A program made the position numbers and the translations under genes. Shown one piece after another: positions 1-6,761 of a stretch of 36,248 nucleotides of DNA. Every line of letters begins with the position of its first letter. The first letter of the stretch is position 1. The stretch is from NCBI GenBank assembly GCA_027005735.1, contig JALTLF010000214.1:1-36248 (forward strand). Direction: 5' to 3'. This DNA comes from Chromatiales bacterium. GTDB lineage: Bacteria; Pseudomonadota; Gammaproteobacteria; CAMYNG01. The notes beneath the pieces are model-generated. The model was not told where the DNA came from. It searched no databases and saw only the letters and a list, made by a program, of their open reading frames with translations.

Positions 1-686
1 GCCTTTTCCAGCTCGTGGGTGTTGAGCAGGCCGCGGCTCAGGGCGACGGCGATGGCGCGGGTGCGCAGGTTGAGGGTCTCGGTGGCCGGGGAGGGGAGGC
101 CGTCGAGATGGTCCACCTCCAGCTTGCTGTACATGGAGCGCAGGCGGCTCTGTACGCCGCGGCGGGAGAGAAAGCGCCGCCGCGCAATGGCGTTGTCCGT
201 GAGGCCGAGAGCGATATCCAGCAGCACCTCGAACTCGGCATCGGTCACCGAGGTATCGGTGCGATTGAGGCGCGCCTGCACCGGGCGCACCGCCGGATCG
301 ATCCAGCACTGGCACTCATCGAAGACCGCCTCGATGGCGCGGCGGATGTTTTCGCCGGCATTGTCCTTGAGCACGTAACCATAGACCGTCTCCGACGGGA
401 TCATGCGCGAGATGGAACGCAGGTAGATCTCGTCGCTGTACTGGGACCAGAAGACGATGCGCGCGGCGGGATGTCCTTCCCAGATCTGCCTTGCCAGCTC
501 CACGCCGCCCATGCCCGGCATTTGCAGATCGGTGATCACGCGGGGTTCACCCTCCCAGCTCGCCAGCTGCGCCAGGGCCGTCTCGCCGTCCGGCGCCTCG
601 CGGATGGTGCAGTCGGGAAACAGGCCGCGCAGAAAGTCGCGGTCACGGGGGTTGTCTTCGGCTAGCAGTATGGCATCGGCGTTCAT
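1..686 (-). CDS. LuxR/NarL-family response regulator (3' end cut by window edge)
   Basis: This is the cytoplasmic DNA-binding partner of the adjacent kinase. The minus-strand frame starts with ATG at 686 and is still open at base 1, so the C-terminus is missing. The N-terminal receiver domain (about residues 5-120) shows the acidic pair E10/D11, the phospho-acceptor D53 in the context TDLQMPGMGG, and the switch lysine K107 in YVLKD. Residues about 150-200 look like a LuxR-type helix-turn-helix (context ALGLTDNAIARR, then RGVQSRLRSMYSKL), although it diverges from the usual NarL recognition helix. The start codon overlaps the kinase stop as ATGA, which implies translational coupling in one operon. 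The regulator class is clear; the target genes are not visible. Confidence 0.88.
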   Translation of the reverse strand, partial: MNADAILLAEDNPRDRDFLRGLFPDCTIREAPDGETALAQLASWEGEPRVITDLQMPGMGGVELARQIWEGHPAARIVFWSQYSDEIYLRSISRMIPSETVYGYVLKDNAGENIRRAIEAVFDECQCWIDPAVRPVQARLNRTDTSVTDAEFEVLLDIALGLTDNAIARRRFLSRRGVQSRLRSMYSKLEVDHLDGLPSPATETLNLRTRAIAVALSRGLLNTHELEK

Positions 687-2074
687 GGGGTCGGTTCCTT
701 GGCTGGGCCGCGCTCCAGCGGCAGTGTCAGGGTCACGGCGGTACCGCTGCTGAAGCGCGAGTCATGCCAGCGGATCTCGGCGCCGAGGAGGGCGGCACGC
801 TCGCGCATGTTGGCCAGGCCGTAGCCCGCGGGTTCGCCCAGGTTGACGGGATCGAAGCCCCGGCCGTTGTCTTCCACGCGCAGTGTCAGCCCCTCCGCAT
901 CCTCGCTCAGCGTTACCTCGATACGACTGGCCCGGGCATGCTTGAGTGCATTGTTGATGGCCTCTACGGCGATGCGGTAGAGGTTGATCTTCTGCGAGGG
1001 CGTGAGCCGATCTTCACGGATCGACGACAGGCTGGCGTAGATCGCCGTGCCCCCGGCAGCGGATCCTTCCAGTGACTTCTTCAGCTTGTTGACATGCCCC
1101 TCCAGCGTGGCGCGCAGGCCGAGCAACTCGATGGACTGGGGGTGCAGATCGTCGATGAGGTTACGGATATTGCCCATCACGTGATCGAGCTCGGCGACGA
1201 CCTCCTGGGTGGCCTCGCCGCCCCTGTCGGCAAGGGTGCGCTTGATGGCGGTAAGATCGGCGAGCAACTGGTCATGCATATCCATGGCGATGCGCCGACG
1301 CTCGGCCTCGGCGCCCTCGAGCACCTTGCTGACGGAGACCGTGTGCACCAGCTTGCGTGCCATGTTGGTGAAACAGCCGGCGAGATTGTCCAGCTCGTCC
1401 ACGTGCGGGCGGGATTCCTTCGGCAGGTTGACGTTGCCCTCGCACAGGGCCTGTGCCACGTTGTAGAGCTTGCCGATGCGCCGCTTGAGGGTGCGGCGCG
1501 TGTGCACTGTCATGGCGATGGTCAGGATGATGCACAGCAGTAACACCGACAGCGAAACATAGGTCAACTGGTTGATGATCACCTGCAGGTTGTCGTAGTA
1601 GTCCGTGTAGGCCGCGCGCTTGCGTGAACGCCAGGCCTTGTAGACGTTCTCCAGTTGCGGCAGGCTTGCGTCCAGCACGCGCACCACCTTTGCCGGATCG
1701 AAGTTATCCGTGTATCGCACCGCGGCCTCGGTGTTGATCATCTGTTCGCGCGTGGCCTCGCTCATCTTGTTGACGCACTGCGGGTAGAGGATGCTGTCGG
1801 AGAAGATGCGCGACTGTTCGAGATAGTCGAAGTGCAGATCATCGACATCGGCGCCCTCGGGCGAGAGGAGCTTGTGGGCGAGCACCGACATGCGGTTGCC
1901 GGCGGCAATGGCCACGTAGAGGCGGTCAGTGATGCGCGCCCACTGGCGGATGTTCTCGTTTTCCTCGCGGATCACGCCCACCTGGTGGAGGGTGTAGGCC
2001 ACCAGCCCGAAGAGCAGCACCACCACCGTGACGGGGGCGATGGAGATATGGGTCCTGATGGGAAGCGGGCGCAA
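683..2074 (-). CDS. NarX/UhpB-type sensor histidine kinase (HisKA_3 family)
   Basis: This is a 463-residue inner-membrane sensor kinase. One membrane helix lies at about residues 12-30. It is followed by a periplasmic helical segment (about 31-168), a second membrane helix (about 170-190) and a HAMP-like linker (about 190-245). The HisKA_3 dimerisation domain has the ERRRIAMDMHDQLL motif with phospho-acceptor H267. The HATPase_c domain shows the N box EAINNALKHA (371-380), the G1 box DNGRGFD (402-408) and the G2 box GYGLANMRERA (417-427). The first codon is TTG, and no in-frame ATG precedes it. The Shine-Dalgarno is weak, so the exact start is uncertain. The stop overlaps the response-regulator ATG by 4 bp. 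I do not see the NarX nitrate-binding P-box, so the signal is unknown. Confidence 0.88.
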   Translation of the reverse strand: MRPLPIRTHISIAPVTVVVLLFGLVAYTLHQVGVIREENENIRQWARITDRLYVAIAAGNRMSVLAHKLLSPEGADVDDLHFDYLEQSRIFSDSILYPQCVNKMSEATREQMINTEAAVRYTDNFDPAKVVRVLDASLPQLENVYKAWRSRKRAAYTDYYDNLQVIINQLTYVSLSVLLLCIILTIAMTVHTRRTLKRRIGKLYNVAQALCEGNVNLPKESRPHVDELDNLAGCFTNMARKLVHTVSVSKVLEGAEAERRRIAMDMHDQLLADLTAIKRTLADRGGEATQEVVAELDHVMGNIRNLIDDLHPQSIELLGLRATLEGHVNKLKKSLEGSAAGGTAIYASLSSIREDRLTPSQKINLYRIAVEAINNALKHARASRIEVTLSEDAEGLTLRVEDNGRGFDPVNLGEPAGYGLANMRERAALLGAEIRWHDSRFSSGTAVTLTLPLERGPAKEPTP

Positions 2075-2125
2075 GGTGGTTAGTGGATTTTCCGTGATGA
2101 AACAACAGCATGCCGGGCAAGGGGA

Positions 2126-2154
2126 ACTATAGTGCAGCTGCCGTGGCGCAACAA
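2126..2154 (-). promoter_or_regulatory. Putative sigma-70 promoter of the two-component operon
   Basis: On the minus strand, TTGTTG (2154-2149) is separated by 17 bp from TATAGT (2131-2126, 5 of 6 to the -10 consensus). Predicted transcription starts near 2119, giving a leader of about 45 nt before the TTG start at 2074. The -35 matches poorly. The rest of the 154-bp gap (2075-2228) shows nothing else recognisable. Confidence 0.4.
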
Positions 2155-2228
2155 GCGCGACCAGTTATAGCCCAGTCCGCGGCGCTCGCCACTGTGGATA
2201 TGCACAGCCGGCCGCGCCGGGGATCGTC

Positions 2229-2846
2229 TCAGGATGCAGCCGGTACCTCGGCACGGGCGGTGAGGCGCATGAGCCACAGCAACACCGGTGGGATCAACAG
2301 CCACTGGAGAAAAGGCATGCCGCCGATCTCCACCACCGGGACCAGGGGCATGAGCTCGGTATAGCCCCAGGTGCCCTTGATACGGACGTTGCGGATCTCG
2401 CTGTAGACGGTGTAGGCCGCGCCCAGCACCGTGAACAGCAGGCCCGCGGACAGGCCGCGCGGCGCCAGTGCCCAGGCCCGGTCGCGGCGCACCAGGGCCA
2501 CCAGTTCGTAACAGACCAGCAGGATGAGGAGATCCCCCAGGGTACAATGGGCCAGGCCGTAGAGGATGTAGCTCCAGTCGTTCTGGTGCCAGACATCGTA
2601 GAGGGGAAACTGCGCGATTTCCCACAACAGCTCCAGCGGCAGGCCCAGCATCAGCAGGCGTACCTCGGGGCACAGGCGCCACACCCGCCGGCACAGGCCG
2701 GTGAAGGCCGGATTGCGCGATGGCGACGGCCGGCGCAGTGCCACCACCAGGGCGAGGAGGAAGATCACCGCGGCCACCCAGAAAGCCACCATCTCCAGGC
2801 GTTCGAGGTTGCCCATCATCCAGGGCATGTCCATGTGGTCGGGCAT
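2229..2846 (-). CDS. Conserved polytopic membrane protein of unknown function
   Basis: This 205-residue protein has about five or six predicted membrane segments. Conserved-looking motifs are LELLWEIAQFPLYD, HCTLGDLLI, YSEIRN and GYTELMPLVP, ending in a hydrophobic FLQWLLIPPVLLWL stretch. The frame is open back to 2942, but that ATG lies inside the predicted promoter. I therefore prefer the ATG at 2846, whose product begins with a Met/His-rich MPDHMDMPWMMG segment just before the first helix. It is divergent from merR across a 274-bp gap. Position next to merR suggests, but does not prove, a metal-related role; the Met/His N-terminus could bind metal. I recognise the family pattern but cannot name a function. 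Confidence 0.7.
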   Translation of the reverse strand: MPDHMDMPWMMGNLERLEMVAFWVAAVIFLLALVVALRRPSPSRNPAFTGLCRRVWRLCPEVRLLMLGLPLELLWEIAQFPLYDVWHQNDWSYILYGLAHCTLGDLLILLVCYELVALVRRDRAWALAPRGLSAGLLFTVLGAAYTVYSEIRNVRIKGTWGYTELMPLVPVVEIGGMPFLQWLLIPPVLLWLMRLTARAEVPAAS

Positions 2847-2940
2847 GTGGGAGCTCGCGGTTTGAGGTATAAGGATACAACAAAGCGGTGTCGTGCCATT
2901 CAGGCCGGGGATCCGGAAAATACCCCAGGCCGGCGCCACC

Positions 2941-2972
2941 ATTATAAATGCGCATAATACATATTATGTTAA
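2941..2972 (-). promoter_or_regulatory. AT-rich divergent promoter with operator-like palindrome
   Basis: On the minus strand a perfect TATAAT (2946-2941) lies 20 bp from TTAACA (2972-2967), or 19 bp from the overlapping TAACAT. A perfect 7-bp inverted repeat, CATAATA-CA-TATTATG (2953-2968), sits in the spacer. A dyad inside an overlong spacer is the MerR-family promoter arrangement, but the dyad does not resemble the mer operator at 3533-3544. This is the likely promoter of the 2229-2846 gene. Confidence 0.45.
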
Positions 2973-3062
2973 ATAATACGCATGCAGCGCACCCGCACGC
3001 CGGTCCCCTGTTTGGCGCCTCTCCAGCCGATCCTTCACGTTGAACTCCCGGTGTGCTCCATG

Positions 3063-3082
3063 GTCTGTATTAAGGTACGGAC
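3063..3082. promoter_or_regulatory. Imperfect dyad upstream of merR (possible operator)
   Basis: GTCTGTA and TACGGAC form a 6-of-7 inverted repeat separated by 6 bp, ending 38 bp before the merR ATG. It contains TAAGGT (3071-3076), identical to the -10 of classical mer promoters, but I find no -35 at a sensible distance. A regulator-binding site for merR expression is possible. Confidence 0.25.
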
Positions 3083-3120
3083 TTTGAGCATCAACGCATT
3101 AACGAGAGGATCTGCCTGCC

Positions 3121-3528
3121 ATGAGCCAGCCCCTCACCATCGGCCAGGTGGCCCGGGCCGCCGGCGTCAACGTGGAAACGGTGCGCTACTATCAGCGCGT
3201 GGGCCTGATCACGGAACCGCCGAAGCCGCCGCAGGGCTTTCGCCACTACCCGCGGGAGACGGTGGCAAAGATCAGTTTTATCAAGCGTGCCCAGCAGTTA
3301 GGCTTTAATCTTAAAGAAATTGCTGAGCTACTGGTACTGGGCGAAGGTCATTGTGACGATGTGCGGGCCCGTGCCGAGGAAAAACGTGCCCATGTGGCCC
3401 GCCAGATCGCCGATCTCGAGCGTCTCCGCGATACCCTGGATGGGCTCATCCGAGCCTGCGAGGGCGAGCATGGCGCGTCGGCCTGCCCCATCGTCGAAAC
3501 CCTCTCGGCCGGCGCGGATCCCGCTTGA
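3121..3528 (+). CDS. merR: Mercury-responsive MerR transcriptional regulator
   Basis: This 135-residue Hg(II)-sensing regulator represses, and with mercury activates, the merTP promoter. The N-terminal winged helix-turn-helix spans about residues 5-75 (LTIGQVARAAGVNVETVRYY, then GFRHYP). A long dimerisation helix spans about 79-112. The three mercury-ligand cysteines are C78, C113 and C122. Their spacing (35 and 9) is identical to C82, C117 and C126 of Tn501 MerR, which makes the metal specificity a strong call. A GAGAGGA sequence lies about 10 nt before the ATG. Unlike most Gram-negative mer loci, where merR is divergent, this gene points the same way as merT. Its TGA stop lies inside the -35 hexamer of the merT promoter. 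Confidence 0.95.
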   Translation: MSQPLTIGQVARAAGVNVETVRYYQRVGLITEPPKPPQGFRHYPRETVAKISFIKRAQQLGFNLKEIAELLVLGEGHCDDVRARAEEKRAHVARQIADLERLRDTLDGLIRACEGEHGASACPIVETLSAGADPA

Positions 3529-3555
3529 CACCGTACCATGGTACAGGGATTAGGC
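3525..3555 (+). promoter_or_regulatory. mer operator/promoter with 19-bp spacer
   Basis: TTGACA (-35, 3525-3530) and TTAGGC (-10, 3550-3555) are separated by exactly 19 bp. The spacer carries the perfect palindrome GTACCATGGTAC (3533-3544). The layout matches the Tn501/Tn21 merT promoter, which has TTGACT, a CCGTAC dyad, 19 bp and TAAGGT. The MerR dimer would sit in the spacer and untwist it when Hg(II) binds. The merR stop codon (3526-3528) is embedded in the -35 box. Confidence 0.92.
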
Positions 3556-3616
3556 TTTCCTTAACGAGACAGCCGGCTGCGACCACCGCGGCACATGCCA
3601 ACAGGAGCAAAACGCC

Positions 3617-4027
3617 ATGACGGATACCACATCATCGGTTCAGGATGCGACGTCAGTGAACGACACCACTGAAGGCACAGGGCCAACCCGAACACGGGCC
3701 TCCGTGATTGGCGCCGTCCTCGCGGCCATTGGCGCCTCCCTGTGCTGCATCGGGCCCCTGGTGCTGCTGGCGCTGGGGATCGGCGGCGCCTGGATAAGCT
3801 ATCTCACGGCGCTGGAGCCCTACCGGCCCATATTTATCGGTATCACGCTGGTATTCCTGTTCCTCGCCTTCCGCAAGCTCTATCTCGTGCCACGTCGGTG
3901 CGCGCCCGATGCGGCCTGCGCCGTCCCGGCGACGCTGCGCAACCAGCGCATCATTTTCTGGATCGTCACCGTAGTGCTGGTCGCCCTGCTGACCTTCCCC
4001 TACTACGGTACGATGTTTTTTGAGTAG
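3617..4027 (+). CDS. merT: Mercuric ion transporter MerT
   Basis: This 136-residue inner-membrane protein carries Hg(II) into the cytoplasm. It has three predicted membrane helices (about residues 32-60, 68-90 and 110-130). The vicinal pair C43-C44 in SLCCIGPL is the MerT pair that accepts mercury from MerP. The cytoplasmic-loop cysteines C95 and C101 keep the classical 6-residue spacing. The N-terminus carries about 20 more residues than the usual 116-residue MerT, rich in Thr and Ser. An AGGAG lies about 10 nt before the ATG. It is the first gene after the mer promoter, followed by merP after a short gap. Confidence 0.95.
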   Translation: MTDTTSSVQDATSVNDTTEGTGPTRTRASVIGAVLAAIGASLCCIGPLVLLALGIGGAWISYLTALEPYRPIFIGITLVFLFLAFRKLYLVPRRCAPDAACAVPATLRNQRIIFWIVTVVLVALLTFPYYGTMFFE

Positions 4028-4051
4028 CCCGCGAAGTCCATGGAGGCCAAG

Positions 4052-4348
4052 ATGTTACGCGCAAGTAAAGTCGTCGTTCTGCTGTTCTTTCTCGTTTCCG
4101 CCCTGCCCCTGGCCAGCCTTGCCGCCGCGCCACAGACGGTAGTGCTGGACGTGCCGGGTATGACCTGCCAGTTTTGTCCCATCACCATCCGCAAGGCACT
4201 GGAAAAGGTCGATGGCGTCATCGAGGCGAAGGTGGTGTTCGAGACCAAGACCGCCACGGTGACCTTCGATCCGGACAAGACCAACGTGGAGGCGCTGATC
4301 AAGGCCACCACCGATGCCGGTTATCCCTCGACAGTGAAAAAACCATGA
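4052..4348 (+). CDS. merP: Periplasmic mercury-binding protein MerP
   Basis: This 98-residue secreted metallochaperone binds Hg(II) and passes it to MerT. The signal peptide covers about residues 1-26 (hydrophobic VVVLLFFLVSALPLASLA, likely cleaved after AAA). The mature part is an HMA fold with GMTCQFC giving C39 and C42. I chose the ATG at 4052 because a strong GGAGG (4042-4046) lies 5 nt upstream. The earlier in-frame ATG at 4040 overlaps that ribosome-binding site. The stop overlaps the ATG of an 11-codon frame (4345-4380) that has no recognisable product. Confidence 0.95.
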   Translation: MLRASKVVVLLFFLVSALPLASLAAAPQTVVLDVPGMTCQFCPITIRKALEKVDGVIEAKVVFETKTATVTFDPDKTNVEALIKATTDAGYPSTVKKP

Positions 4349-4383
4349 GCCGGAAAGAATTTTGGGGCCGGCATCGCTGAGCA

Positions 4384-4596
4384 ATGGCAATGGCGGCGGG
4401 CTTACCGGGCAGCGAGCAGATCAGTAGTTACATTGCCGATTTTTTCCCGCGCCTCGATGCGGATGAGCAAGCCCTCTCGCTGACGCTCTACCGGCTGCTG
4501 GCCAGGGGCAGGACATCCGGGCACTTTTCTGCTCCCACTTGCGGATGCCTTCACCATTGGCGCAATGGTCAATCGCCGGCGCTACCCTCGGCTTAA
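4384..4596 (+). pseudogene. Decayed gene after merP, possibly a merB-like (organomercurial lyase) remnant
   Basis: An open frame of 70 codons begins with protein-like sequence (ISSYIADFFPRL, then LSLTLYRLLARG). This resembles the N-terminal helices of MerB-type alkylmercury lyases. After codon 42 it turns into low-quality sequence (TSGHFSAPTCGCLHHW). The +1 frame from there looks more protein-like (PLADAFTIGAMVNRRRYP) and stops at 4601-4603, which suggests a frameshift or deletion junction. There is no room for a full MerB (about 210 residues) or for merA. The MerB assignment is inference from about 40 residues; a short hypothetical gene is the alternative. Confidence 0.35.
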
Positions 4597-4597
4597 C

Positions 4598-4615
4598 ACC
4601 TGAGAGGCCTCAGGT
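4598..4615. terminator. Stem-loop between convergent mer remnant and eptA
   Basis: A perfect 7-bp stem, ACCTGAG-AGGC-CTCAGGT, sits between the last mer-side stop and the eptA stop. It could end transcription in both directions, but neither side has a T tract, so intrinsic termination would be weak. Confidence 0.35.
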
Positions 4616-4620
4616 ACCTG

Positions 4621-6237
4621 TCAGTTCCTTGCCAGGCGATGATGCGGGTGAGGGATGATGTCCAGCCCCGGATCATAGACCCCTGTCTCGACATGGAACA
4701 GTCCCAGCATGGTGTGAAAGATATTGTCATGGGTGTATCGGCCCTGGCTCCTGGCGAGCAGCCCCTTCAGACCTTGCGGGCCCGGATCGAAGTTGTCGCC
4801 GAACCACATGATCAGGGGAACGTGTTTCTGGTTGTCCGGGGCCATGAAGTACGGCAGGCCGTGCAGGTAGAGGCCGTACTCGCCCAGTGACTCGCCGTGA
4901 TCGCTGGCGTAGATCATGGCGGTTCTGAATTGTGGCGTGTTGTGCTTGAGCAGGCCGATGACCTTCGACAGGAAATAGTCGGTGTAGAGAATGCCGTTGT
5001 CATAGGTATTGGCGATTTCCTCGTCCGTGCAGTCCTCCAGCTGGTTGGTCCGACATACCGGCGTAAAGCGCTCGAAGGCACGGGGGTAACGCTTGTAATA
5101 GGCCGGACCGTGGTTGCCCATCTGGTGCAGGACGATGAGGATGTCGCCCTCACGGTGTGAATCGATGTAGTCCTGCAGACCGGCCAGCATGCCTTCATCA
5201 CGGCATTCCTCGTCACACACGGGGTTGACCTCGGGGCTGCGGAAGTCCTCGTAGGGCACCCGCAGGGCAACCCCCTTGGAACTGGAGTTGTTGTCCCGCC
5301 ACAACACGTTGACCCCCGCGCGATGCAGGATATCCAGCACGTTTTCCGTGGCTGCGGCATTTTCTTCGTCGAAGTCCTGCTGCGAGAACACCGAAAACAT
5401 GCAGGGCACCGAGATGGCAGTGGACGTGCCGCATGACCACATGCTCTGGAAGCTGATCACCCTCTCCTTTTTCAGTAAAGGATTGGTCTCCCGCTCGTAA
5501 CCGTTCAGGGAAAAATGATCGGCGCGCGCCGTCTCCCCCACCACCAGGATGACGAGTTCGCGTTTCTTGCCGCTTCCCACATCACGAATGCGAGGCGCCT
5601 CGGCGATGCGCTGAAATTCACGGTGACCACCTGCCAGTGCACGGCTGCCATAGCGGGCCAGCGAGTACATGTGGTAGGCGGGATTGGCGTAATAGCGCAA
5701 GGGCTTGTGCTCACGGAAGAAGGACGCGTAGGAATCGCCAAAGCTGAACAGCATGACCGCAATGGTGACGAACGCGATACCCAGCAGCTTCAGGCGTGCC
5801 ATCAGGTTGGCGCGCAGGGGCGCCTCTCGCAGGGGGAGGCGCAGGATCAGCCAGGCCGGCAACAGCCCAAGCAGGAACACGTAAAGCAGCAGGCGAAAAT
5901 TGAACAGGTCGAGGGATTCCGACAGGTTGGTGTGCAGCACGTTGTCGATCATCTGCGCGTCGATAACGACGTTGTAGCTGTCCATGAAGCAGGCCGCCAG
6001 GGCGGACAGGATCAGCACGCCGATCAGCACGGGCTTGATGGTATGGCGGGTACACAACAGGCCAAGGAAAATCACGGCCACCGCGGTGAACAGGACGACC
6101 ACGGAGGCGAGAAACAGGAGACTGCGGAGCGTCACCGGATAGGCGGCAAAAAAGTTCTCGAAGAAGGCAAAGTTGCCGAAGGCCATGATGAACACGGCGG
6201 TGAGGACGATGAGGACGGACTGGCTGATGGGTTTCAT
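4621..6237 (-). CDS. eptA: Lipid A phosphoethanolamine transferase (EptA family)
   Basis: This 538-residue inner-membrane enzyme transfers phosphoethanolamine to lipid A, lowering surface charge and polymyxin binding in known members. Five N-terminal membrane helices span about residues 8-165. The periplasmic alkaline-phosphatase-like domain spans about 225-530. The catalytic signature SCGTSTAISVPCMFS gives nucleophile T273 between C269 and C279, which pair as a disulfide in EptA and MCR. Likely zinc ligands and active-site residues are E235 (VVGETAR), D446 and H447 (SDHGES), with H376 (GNHGPAY) and H459. Further Cys pairs (341/345 and 395/403) match the disulfide-rich family. It is transcribed away from the Xre gene, and a PmrA-box-like site lies upstream. 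A sister family such as EptB or Cpt is less likely given GNHGPAY. Confidence 0.93.
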   Translation of the reverse strand: MKPISQSVLIVLTAVFIMAFGNFAFFENFFAAYPVTLRSLLFLASVVVLFTAVAVIFLGLLCTRHTIKPVLIGVLILSALAACFMDSYNVVIDAQMIDNVLHTNLSESLDLFNFRLLLYVFLLGLLPAWLILRLPLREAPLRANLMARLKLLGIAFVTIAVMLFSFGDSYASFFREHKPLRYYANPAYHMYSLARYGSRALAGGHREFQRIAEAPRIRDVGSGKKRELVILVVGETARADHFSLNGYERETNPLLKKERVISFQSMWSCGTSTAISVPCMFSVFSQQDFDEENAAATENVLDILHRAGVNVLWRDNNSSSKGVALRVPYEDFRSPEVNPVCDEECRDEGMLAGLQDYIDSHREGDILIVLHQMGNHGPAYYKRYPRAFERFTPVCRTNQLEDCTDEEIANTYDNGILYTDYFLSKVIGLLKHNTPQFRTAMIYASDHGESLGEYGLYLHGLPYFMAPDNQKHVPLIMWFGDNFDPGPQGLKGLLARSQGRYTHDNIFHTMLGLFHVETGVYDPGLDIIPHPHHRLARN

Positions 6238-6391
6238 GGTCTCGGGGACAGGGCTGCGGCATTCTGGCGGACCGTACTGGTACTGCCCGCATGAGTTTAC
6301 GCTATTCGTGCATGCAAGGATGGTGCCTGTATCCGGCGAGCCGCTTTCCTCCGCCTCGGCTCCCGGACTCTACATAGCATACTTTGTCGAG

Positions 6392-6408
6392 CTTAACACT
6401 GGATTAAG
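6392..6408 (-). promoter_or_regulatory. PmrA-box-like direct repeat upstream of eptA
   Basis: Read toward eptA, CTTAAT (6408-6403) and GTTAAG (6397-6392) are separated by exactly 5 bp. The PmrA box in enterics is two YTTAAK hexamers spaced by 5 bp, and eptA (pmrC) is its classical target. The first hexamer matches fully and the second 5 of 6. The same bases also read as a 6-bp inverted repeat, GCTTAA-N7-TTAAGC (6391-6409), so another regulator is possible. I see no strong -10 for eptA. No pmrAB genes are in the window. Confidence 0.4.
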
Positions 6409-6428
6409 CCTCATAATCCATGTATAAT
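6400..6428 (+). promoter_or_regulatory. Putative promoter of the Xre regulator gene
   Basis: A perfect TATAAT (6423-6428) lies 17 bp after TGGATT (6400-6405). Transcription would start near 6435. The -35 overlaps the PmrA-box-like repeat. Downstream, GTTAT and ATAAC form a 5-bp inverted repeat (6442-6460), which could be an autoregulatory operator. The rest of 6238-6390 shows nothing recognisable. Confidence 0.45.
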
Positions 6429-6493
6429 GCATCAGTTTGCCGTTATAGTGTATAGATAACACCATAAAAATAGCAAATCAGGATGGATTAGAC

Positions 6494-6736
6494 ATGATTA
6501 CAGCCGGACAGATGCGCGCCGCCCGGGCCCTGTTGGGCATCGACCAGCGTCAGCTCGCCGACGCCGCGGGCCTGTCCCTGCCGACCATTCAGCGCATGGA
6601 AAGCAGCGACGGGCAGGTGCGTGGCAACGTGGATTCGCTGGTCAAGGTGGTCGAGGCCCTGGAGAAGGCCGGTATCGAACTCATCAGCGAGGGTGCGGAG
6701 AGTACCGGCGGCGGTCGAGGAGTCAGACTGCGCTAG
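6494..6736 (+). CDS. Small Xre-family helix-turn-helix regulator
   Basis: This 80-residue protein is essentially one Cro/C1-type HTH domain. Residues about 5-65 hold the pattern AARALLGIDQRQLADAAGLSLPTIQRME, followed by a helix VDSLVKVVEALEKAGIEL. The GIELI segment then an acidic/Gly-rich tail is common in stand-alone single-domain Xre proteins. The gene ends 25 bp before the SulP gene on the same strand, so it probably shares a transcript with it. Regulation of sulP or of itself is inference from position. Confidence 0.85.
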   Translation: MITAGQMRAARALLGIDQRQLADAAGLSLPTIQRMESSDGQVRGNVDSLVKVVEALEKAGIELISEGAESTGGGRGVRLR

Positions 6737-6761
6737 ATTGCAGTAACCTGGAGAAAAATGA

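Noticed and set aside
2080-2955. 291-codon minus-strand frame overlapping the membrane protein gene
   Set aside because: Pro/Arg/Gly-rich product with no membrane segments. The other frame over the same DNA encodes a coherent polytopic protein.
4349-4620. Mercuric reductase merA
   Set aside because: There is no space and no FAD- or NAD-binding motif. No merA-like sequence was seen anywhere in the window.
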